DNA of 64,000 bases from positions 434,001 through 498,000 of the forward strand of contig NZ_JBFQGA010000002.1 of NCBI RefSeq assembly GCF_040932435.1. Reading direction: 5' to 3'. The position numbers were made by a program, and so were the translations under genes. Below, piece by piece: positions 52,886-64,000 of this stretch (the stretch's first letter is position 1; each line of letters begins with the position of its first letter). Below the pieces are notes generated by a model that was not told the DNA's origin, searched no databases, and saw only the letters and a list, made by a program, of their open reading frames with translations. The DNA comes from Kluyvera sp040932435 (lineage in GTDB: Bacteria > Pseudomonadota > Gammaproteobacteria > Enterobacterales > Enterobacteriaceae).

Positions 52886-55800
52886 AAATTCTCAGCCTGC
52901 GCCTGAAAAATCTCAATTCGCTAAAAGGCGAGTGGAAAATCGACTTTACCCAAGAGCCGTTCGTCAGCAACGGCTTGTTTGCCATCACCGGCCCAACCGG
53001 CGCGGGCAAAACCACGCTGTTGGATGCGATTTGCTTGGCGCTGTACCACGAAACGCCGCGCCTCAACACCGTCTCCCAGTCGCAAAACGATCTAATGACC
53101 CGCGACACCGCCGAGTGTCTGGCGGAAGTTGAGTTCGAGGTCCAGGGCGTGGCTTATCGCGCCTTTTGGAGCCAGAACCGCGCCCGCAACCAGCCGGACG
53201 GGAATCTACAGGCACCGCGCGTTGAGCTAGCTCGCTGCGCTGACGGGCAGATATTGGCCGACAAAGTGAAAGATAAACTGGAGATGACGGCCTCCCTTAG
53301 CGGGCTGGACTACGGCCGCTTCACCCGCTCAATGCTGCTCTCGCAGGGGCAGTTCGCCGCCTTTCTTAACGCCAGGCCAAAAGAGCGCGCCGAGCTTCTA
53401 GAAGAGTTAACCGGCACCGAGATTTACGGCCAGATTTCCGCACAGGTATTTGAAAAACATAAACAGGCACGCAGCGAATTAGACACGCTCCAAGCCAAAG
53501 CCAGCGGCGTGGTGCTATTGAGCGAAGAGCAGCAACAGACGTTGTCACAAAGTTTGCAGGCGCTTACTTCTGAAGAAAAACAGTGGCAGCAGCAGCAAAC
53601 TACCGCTGCTGCGCATCAGCAATGGTTGGCACGTCACGCAGAACTGACGCAGGATGCACAAACCAACCAGCAGGCGCTGGCCCTAGCAAAACAGGCGCTG
53701 GATGCCGCGCAGCCGCAATTGGCCGCGCTTAATCGCGCACATCCTGCCGAAGCGCTGCGTCCGCGCTGGACGCAAATGCAGGAGCAGGCGGCGACGGTGA
53801 CCAAAACGCACCAGCTCATCTTGCAAGTGAATACTCGCTTACATGATGCCTGCGCGCTGCGCGACCGCATTCGCTTCACCGCCGAGCGCCAAGCCACGTC
53901 GCTGTTGCAGGTGCAGGCTCAGCGCCAGCAATGGCTACAGGAACATGAGCACATTCAGCGTTGGCAAGGTGAACTGACCGGCTGGCGCAGCGCCTTTGCC
54001 CAGCAAACTCGCGATCGCGCCCAGCGGCAAACACAATTGCAGCGCCTGCATGAACAGGAAAGGCAGCTTGCCCAACTGCCGCCGTCCACGCTGACGCTCA
54101 CCCCGGATGAAGTCGCGGAGAAAATTGCTCACCACGCGGCAACGCGTCCGCAGCGCCAGTTGCTTAATAGCCTGCACAGCCGCTTTGTGCCACTGCAAAC
54201 CCGTCGACAGCAGCTCATTGACGCCAAGCAACAGCGCCAGCAGCAGTTAGAGAAACTCACCGCTGACCTAACGCAGCTACGCCAAGTCTATAAAGATAAA
54301 AAACAGCAGTTTGTCGATGTGAAAGCGATTTGCGAGCTGGAAGCCACCATCGTCCGGCTAGAAGCGGAACGTGCGCGTTTGCAGCCCGACACACCGTGCC
54401 CACTGTGCGGCTCCACCAGCCACCCGGCACTCGCGGAATATCAGGCACTGGTTCCCGATGCCAACAAATCCCGTCGCGATGCACTGGAAAAAGAAGTGGC
54501 CCGGCTGGCGGAAGATGGCGCCACCCTGCGCGGTCAGCAGGAAGCGCTACAAAAGCAGCAGCAGAAAGAGGATAGCGAGCTAATATCGCTTTCTGAGCAG
54601 GAGCAAGCACTTACATTGCAATGGCAGGACGTAACCCAGCGTTTAGCCATCTCGCTGCAACCCGCCGACGATATCAGCCGCTGGCTTGCCGAGCAGGACG
54701 ACGCCGAACAGCTGCGCTACCAGCACAGCCAGCGATTAGCTCTTGAAGGACAAATCCGCGAGCTCCAAGCGCAGAATACCCGCCTTGATGAAGAGCAGGA
54801 GCAGCGCGAGACTGCGCTAACCCAGGCTATTGTGGCATTAGGTTTGACGCAGCCAGCCGCGGGAGAAGAAACCGCTTGGCTTGCCGAGCGCGAAGCGCAA
54901 ACCCAAGCCTGGCAGCAGCAGCAAAAAGAGAGTCAGGAAACCCAGCAGCAGCTGGCACACATTCAGCCGCTACTGGAGACGCTGCCACCGGCACAAAATC
55001 CTGATGATGGCAGCAACGCTAGCCTTGATGGTTGGCAGCAGGTACACCACGACTGCGTGTCGCTGGAAAGCCAGCTGCACACGCTGCAGCAGCAAGAAAC
55101 ACAAGAAAATCAACGCTTGCAACAGGCGGAGCAGCTCTTTGACCAAGCGCTTGCCGACTCTCACTTCAACAGCCGAGAAGATTTCCTCTCCGCACTGCTG
55201 GATGCCGACGAGCGCCAGCGTCTGGAACAGCTCAAACAGACGTTGGAAACGCAGCATCAGCAGCGCCAAACGCTGGCCGCCCAGGTGCAGGAAGCGATGC
55301 AAAAGCATCTAACGCTGCGCCCGGAAACGCTCACGCCTGAGCTGACACTTGTCGATGTGCAGGCACAGCTGCAGCTGCTCGCCCAGCAGCTACGCGAAAA
55401 TAGCCAACGCCAGGGCGAGATTCGCCAACAGCTGAAGCAGGACGAGGATAATCGACAGCAGCAGCAGTCGCTGTTTATCGATATTGAAAGGGCCAACGCC
55501 ACGCTTGAAGACTGGGCGCACCTCAATGCGCTCATCGGTTCGAAAGAGGGCGATAAATTCCGTAAATTCGCCCAGGGGCTAACGCTGGATAATCTGGTAT
55601 GGCTGGCTAACGAGCAGCTTAGCCGCCTACACGGTCGCTATCTGCTGCAACGTAAAGCCAGCGACGCCCTAGAGCTGGAAGTGGTAGACACCTGGCAGGC
55701 CGATGCGGTGCGAGATACCCGCACGCTTTCCGGCGGCGAAAGCTTCCTTGTTAGCCTCTCGCTGGCGCTGGCGCTGTCCGATCTGGTGAGCCATAAAACG

Positions 55801-56022
55801 CGCATCGATTCACTGTTCCTCGATGAAGGTTTCGGCACGCTGGATAGCGAAACGTTAGATACGGCGCTCGACGCGCTGGATACCCTGAACGCCAGCGGCA
55901 AAATCATCGGCGTGATTAGCCACGTCGAGGCCATGAAAGAGCGCATTCCGGTGCAGATTAAGGTCAAGAAGATAAACGGACTGGGCTATAGCCGACTGGA
56001 TAAAGCCTTTGCCGTTGAGTAA
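52882..56022 (+). CDS. sbcC: Nuclease SbcCD subunit C (Rad50-like SMC ATPase)
   Basis: 1046 aa (E. coli 1048). Walker A GPTGAGKT at 37-44 near the N-terminus, a long Gln-rich coiled coil, the zinc hook CPLCG at 506-510, a second coiled coil and the C-terminal signature LSGGESFLV with Walker B SLFLDEGFGTLD. The two ATPase halves meet when the coil folds back; the hook joins two molecules. The Gln-rich coil has many CAG-type codons, so slippage between relatives would not be surprising. Confidence 0.97.
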   Translation: MKILSLRLKNLNSLKGEWKIDFTQEPFVSNGLFAITGPTGAGKTTLLDAICLALYHETPRLNTVSQSQNDLMTRDTAECLAEVEFEVQGVAYRAFWSQNRARNQPDGNLQAPRVELARCADGQILADKVKDKLEMTASLSGLDYGRFTRSMLLSQGQFAAFLNARPKERAELLEELTGTEIYGQISAQVFEKHKQARSELDTLQAKASGVVLLSEEQQQTLSQSLQALTSEEKQWQQQQTTAAAHQQWLARHAELTQDAQTNQQALALAKQALDAAQPQLAALNRAHPAEALRPRWTQMQEQAATVTKTHQLILQVNTRLHDACALRDRIRFTAERQATSLLQVQAQRQQWLQEHEHIQRWQGELTGWRSAFAQQTRDRAQRQTQLQRLHEQERQLAQLPPSTLTLTPDEVAEKIAHHAATRPQRQLLNSLHSRFVPLQTRRQQLIDAKQQRQQQLEKLTADLTQLRQVYKDKKQQFVDVKAICELEATIVRLEAERARLQPDTPCPLCGSTSHPALAEYQALVPDANKSRRDALEKEVARLAEDGATLRGQQEALQKQQQKEDSELISLSEQEQALTLQWQDVTQRLAISLQPADDISRWLAEQDDAEQLRYQHSQRLALEGQIRELQAQNTRLDEEQEQRETALTQAIVALGLTQPAAGEETAWLAEREAQTQAWQQQQKESQETQQQLAHIQPLLETLPPAQNPDDGSNASLDGWQQVHHDCVSLESQLHTLQQQETQENQRLQQAEQLFDQALADSHFNSREDFLSALLDADERQRLEQLKQTLETQHQQRQTLAAQVQEAMQKHLTLRPETLTPELTLVDVQAQLQLLAQQLRENSQRQGEIRQQLKQDEDNRQQQQSLFIDIERANATLEDWAHLNALIGSKEGDKFRKFAQGLTLDNLVWLANEQLSRLHGRYLLQRKASDALELEVVDTWQADAVRDTRTLSGGESFLVSLSLALALSDLVSHKTRIDSLFLDEGFGTLDSETLDTALDALDTLNASGKIIGVISHVEAMKERIPVQIKVKKINGLGYSRLDKAFAVE

Positions 56023-56028
56023 CGGCAC

Positions 56029-56055
56029 GCCGGATGAGGCCTCGCCCCATCCGGC
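56029..56055. repeat. REP-like palindrome after sbcC
   Basis: GCCGGATG and CATCCGGC pair as an 8-bp stem around an 11-nt centre, 7 bp after the sbcC stop and 8 bp before the end of the convergent ygjK. The only plausible transcript end between the two genes. Confidence 0.7.
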
Positions 56056-56062
56056 AACTCTG

Positions 56063-58417
<2,355 letters not shown>

Positions 58418-58434
58418 GTGTTTGATGTCCCTTC

Positions 58435-59493
58435 TTACCAATAGAAATACTGCATCAGGAAAATTTTGTCGCTCGGGTCGCCGGAGGCGGTTTTCATGTA
58501 GAAACGACTGTCTGCCGCCGTGGCAAATCGCCCATCGCCATATTCAAACCAGATACCAAACTGCATAAATGCGGTGGTTTCATCGGCGGCGTGATCCGGG
58601 CGATGTTTGGCGTAACTGTAGGCGGTTGAGAGATAAAATCCGTTAAAGGCTTCATACATCGCGCTGGCCATAAAGCCGGTTTCGGTTCCCGGTTCATCCA
58701 GCCCTTTCGCCCGCCCGGTGTGGTGCCAGGCGCGCGCACCGAAGTTAGGCATCAGGACCCCGGTTAAAAAAAGCTCGCCGGTTCCGTCGGTCACTTCCAT
58801 CCCATTCATCCAGGTGACATTTTCGACGATGTCATACTGCACATAGCCGTTGACCATTGCCGGGTAGGTATACTTGTCGTCATAACGGTCATACTTACCG
58901 AAGTGCAGCCACGCCTTGCTCTCGTTGTGGTGCCCCGCCGGCGTAGCGGTGACGCTATAGCGGAAAGGACCGGCCAAGTTTTGCACCTTGAGCGCATACT
59001 GAATATCACGCGTGTTAGGGATGACGTAGCCGAGATCCGGCGTGAAATCGCCCCACCATTGCAGATCGTCGAGCGAGGAATCCTGGCGTACGCTGAGCAT
59101 CACCTCCGTGCTGTCATCGGTTTTGTAACCGCCGTACAGACGATTGATCCCCCCCTCAAAACCGCCCCAGCTATGATCCGGCACCCAGGCGTTGCCCTGA
59201 TGATCGGCCTGCACCGTCCACCCTTCGCCATAAATCAAGCCAAACCACTGCCCGTGTTTTATTTCAAGCCCGCCTTCAATATAGGTGCCATCACTGTATT
59301 TGTGCTTATCCTCATTTTCTAAATCCATATATCCGCCAACGCCTAATTCGCCGTAAAAGCGATATGAGGTGGCACCCATTGGCGGCGTTTTCATATCATC
59401 GTGCTGAGCCGGTTTAGCCGCCTCTTCAGCAAATGCCGGGCGACAACAGGCTAGGACAACGAGTGCCCCGTAAAGGTAATTTATTTTTTTCAT
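58435..59493 (-). CDS. ygjJ: YgjJ outer-membrane barrel-like protein
   Basis: 352 aa (E. coli 356). Signal peptide MKKINYLYGALVVLACCRPAFA, then alternating aromatic beta strands (YRFYGELGVGGYMDLEN, GLEIKHGQWFGLIYGEGW, GFMASAMYEAFNGFYLSTAYSYA) ending in the aromatic MQYFYW, as expected for an outer-membrane barrel. Function not known; position between permease and glucosidase suggests uptake of an oligosaccharide. Ends in Trp rather than the usual Phe. Confidence 0.88.
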   Translation of the reverse strand: MKKINYLYGALVVLACCRPAFAEEAAKPAQHDDMKTPPMGATSYRFYGELGVGGYMDLENEDKHKYSDGTYIEGGLEIKHGQWFGLIYGEGWTVQADHQGNAWVPDHSWGGFEGGINRLYGGYKTDDSTEVMLSVRQDSSLDDLQWWGDFTPDLGYVIPNTRDIQYALKVQNLAGPFRYSVTATPAGHHNESKAWLHFGKYDRYDDKYTYPAMVNGYVQYDIVENVTWMNGMEVTDGTGELFLTGVLMPNFGARAWHHTGRAKGLDEPGTETGFMASAMYEAFNGFYLSTAYSYAKHRPDHAADETTAFMQFGIWFEYGDGRFATAADSRFYMKTASGDPSDKIFLMQYFYW

Positions 59494-59531
59494 TGTATTT
59501 TCAGAGGTATTGATAATGATTAATTAATGTT

Positions 59532-60968
<1,437 letters not shown>

Positions 60969-61051
60969 ACATCTCCACGCAGCGTCCCTCCGTTGACGAT
61001 AAAAAGGGCTGCGTTGTTTGTAGGATAGAGGTCGTTAATTATCAGTATTTA

Positions 61052-61074
61052 TTTTAGTAAAATTTTTAGTAAAA
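61052..61074 (-). promoter_or_regulatory. Twin palindrome upstream of ygjI
   Basis: The exact palindrome TTTTACTAAAA (TTTTA-C-TAAAA) occurs twice on the minus strand (61052-61062 and 61064-61074), repeated every 12 bp. It lies 87 bp before the ygjI start, between a terminator and the gene, a good place for an operator. Confidence 0.45.
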
Positions 61075-61143
61075 CAAAGCAAGAAGATCGATTAGCTTTA
61101 ACTTGATCACGAAAATGGTTGAGAACTACGTCATCGACAACGT

Positions 61144-61181
61144 GTAAAAAACCCGCAGACTGGATCATGCCTGCGGGTTTT
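61144..61181 (-). terminator. Intrinsic terminator after the second APC permease gene
   Basis: Minus-strand stem AAAACCCGCAG / CTGCGGGTTTT with a 13-nt loop and U tract, 6 bp past the stop. Confidence 0.85.
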
Positions 61182-61186
61182 CAGGG

Positions 61187-62620
61187 TTACTTCACGGTTT
61201 TAGGCTCGCTGTCCACGGGCAGTTGGCGACGCTTTTGCTGCTTTTTCTCAAAGCGGCTGATCCACCACCAGGCAAGCCCAGAGAATACGGCCGTCATAAA
61301 GACGTTAACAAAGAAGGCATTGACCAAATCAACTCCCGCCGGGAATGCTGACGCCGTCATGCTGACCATGAAAATGACAATCAGCATAGACACCACGCTC
61401 ATGCCCACTTTTCGCGAGCCCATGCGGAATTCACGCGGGGTATCGTCATGCTTCCAGCGGAAGACAAAGTAAGCGGCCATAATAAACAGCGGCGGCAGCA
61501 TCGCCGTGCCCGCCGTCAGGTTGATGGCGGTGTTCATCATCTGCTGCACGCTGGCTGAGCCAAATCCGTTGACGATAAGCATCAGTAAGACGAAGACGAA
61601 CTGCCACCACGCCGCGCGAACCGGCACGCCGTGGGCGTTCAGTTCGGTCGTTTTCTTGCCATAAATCCCTTCTGGAATTTCCGAGAAGTGAATTTTGACC
61701 GGTGCCGCCGTCCACATCATCATGCTGCCGAAGATGGCGATAAACAGAATAATGCCGACGAAGCGCCCCATCAGGGCCTCAGAGATATGGAAATACGCGC
61801 CAAGACCGGTAAAGATTTCCACCATCCCTGCCGCGTAGGTGAGATTTTCACGGGCAACAAAAACGTTAACCAGCAGCGAGCCGAGCGCGTACATCCCACC
61901 AATCAGCACACCGGCGGTGATGATGACCTTAATAAACGATTTTTGGCCGCCTTTTGTATCATTGAGATAAGCCGCTACCGTTTCCGCACCACCCGCGGCC
62001 TGGAAGATCCAGCACATAATCCCCAGCGTTGCCCAGTTGATGGTCGGTGCCATGGCCGAAAGCGTTATCGGCTGTGCCGGCACGTGCCCGGAGCCCAGTG
62101 CAGTCAGCGCCCCCACCACGTAGATAGCAAACAGCGCAAAAACACCATAGGCCACGCACTCTGAAATTTTCCCCAGCCAGGTCGCGCCTTTGGTGGAGAT
62201 ATGCGTCGCCATCGCAAACAGCACGATAGAAATCATCGACGTCACCATCGGTGAGAACGGGATCGCGTAGCCCATGATGGCGTAGGAAGCGTAGGCCACC
62301 ACGTTTGGCAGCAGTGACAGGAAGAAGAACAGGTTCACAAACCAGTATAAAAACGAACCCAGGTACGCCGCACGGGTTCCCAAAGGCTGCTTAAGCCAAG
62401 CATACATGCCGGACTCAGAATGTTTATTCGCCGAGACGAATTCCGCGATGATAAAAACGAACGGGATAAAGTAAACCACCGTCGCGAACAAGAAGATGGG
62501 TGCCGAACTCAGGCCCAGCTCAATGTTGTTATTAACAATATTTCGCACGTTAAACACGGCGGTAAACGCCATCGACAGCAGGGCAAACTTACCAATTTTG
62601 GCACGAATAGAATCGGACAT
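61187..62620 (-). CDS. APC-family permease, paralogue of YgjI
   Basis: 477 aa from the ATG at 62620 with GGAGG 5 nt upstream (an ATG at 62638 adds six residues). It shares the whole family frame with the ygjI gene next to it: [61 protein letters not shown] and MWTAAPVKIHFSEIPEGIYGKKTTELNAHGVPVRAAW, but differs in many loops, so an old duplication or a separate acquisition. Ends in a basic tail. Lies between ebgC and ygjI; E. coli has only one such permease here. Confidence 0.92.
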   Translation of the reverse strand: MSDSIRAKIGKFALLSMAFTAVFNVRNIVNNNIELGLSSAPIFLFATVVYFIPFVFIIAEFVSANKHSESGMYAWLKQPLGTRAAYLGSFLYWFVNLFFFLSLLPNVVAYASYAIMGYAIPFSPMVTSMISIVLFAMATHISTKGATWLGKISECVAYGVFALFAIYVVGALTALGSGHVPAQPITLSAMAPTINWATLGIMCWIFQAAGGAETVAAYLNDTKGGQKSFIKVIITAGVLIGGMYALGSLLVNVFVARENLTYAAGMVEIFTGLGAYFHISEALMGRFVGIILFIAIFGSMMMWTAAPVKIHFSEIPEGIYGKKTTELNAHGVPVRAAWWQFVFVLLMLIVNGFGSASVQQMMNTAINLTAGTAMLPPLFIMAAYFVFRWKHDDTPREFRMGSRKVGMSVVSMLIVIFMVSMTASAFPAGVDLVNAFFVNVFMTAVFSGLAWWWISRFEKKQQKRRQLPVDSEPKTVK

Positions 62621-62666
62621 ACGTCCTCCGAAAATCACATCCCCGGTAGGGGTAGATACAGGTTTA

Positions 62667-62690
62667 GCCCAGCGGACAACGCCGCTGGGC
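62667..62690 (-). other. Hairpin between ebgC and the first permease gene
   Basis: Perfect 9-bp stem GCCCAGCGG / CCGCTGGGC with a 6-nt loop and no U tract. Within an otherwise uninterrupted ebg operon it probably adjusts relative expression or protects the ebgAC message. Confidence 0.6.
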
Positions 62691-62712
62691 CTGGTGCAAA
62701 TGCCGCTGGTGA

Positions 62713-64000
<1,288 letters not shown>

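Overview
The window is a chromosomal segment of a member of the Enterobacteriaceae close to, but distinct from, Escherichia. Almost every gene from the left edge to about 56 kb matches a known E. coli protein in sequence, length, order and relative strand, in the inverted orientation of the K-12 block ppiD-hupB-lon-clpXP-tig-bolA ... malZ-proY-brnQ-phoRB-sbcDC. I cannot fix the genus from sequence reading alone.

Layout: (1) 1-8.4 kb, protein quality control on the minus strand: ppiD (cut by the window edge), hupB, lon, clpX, clpP, tig, bolA, with sigma-32-type promoters readable before lon and clpP. (2) 8.7-17.6 kb, plus strand: yajG, ampG, the cytochrome bo3 operon cyoABCDE, yajR. (3) 17.7-29.8 kb: yajQ, panE-yajL, thiI, the isoprenoid/thiamine set xseB-ispA-dxs-yajO, then convergent pgpA, thiL, nusB, ribE, ribD, nrdR. 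(4) 29.9-38.7 kb: lipoprotein yajI, nucleoside channel tsx, yajD, the queuosine/Sec operon queA-tgt-yajC-secD-secF, and acpH. (5) 38.9-45.8 kb: an accessory block (2-Cys peroxiredoxin, amidohydrolase, membrane-anchored ABM protein, isochorismatase-family hydrolase, LysR regulator), followed by malZ. (6) 45.9-56.0 kb: proY, brnQ, phoR-phoB, sbcD-sbcC. (7) 56.1-64 kb: a sugar-utilisation cluster read leftwards, ebgA (cut by the edge), ebgC, two tandem APC permeases, ygjJ and the GH63 glucosidase ygjK.

Four departures from the K-12 backbone stand out: a type I toxin-antitoxin locus of the Ldr/Rdl family between tsx and yajD; the LysR / isochorismatase / ABM / amidohydrolase module between acpH and malZ, whose amidohydrolase carries a Cys/His-rich tail; the decayed C-terminal end of a type I-secreted adhesin between brnQ and phoR; and the ebg-ygj cluster placed directly after sbcC with an extra permease copy. 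Small non-coding structures include several REP/BIME elements, a 130-bp repeat element between yajO and pgpA with a degenerate relative near yajL, paired palindromes before the ygjI-like gene, and a perfect inverted repeat that includes the ribosome binding site of yajO.

I found no rRNA, tRNA, intact insertion sequence, prophage or CRISPR array. No completely unknown multi-gene system is evident; the accessory LysR-hydrolase module is the best candidate for undescribed biology.
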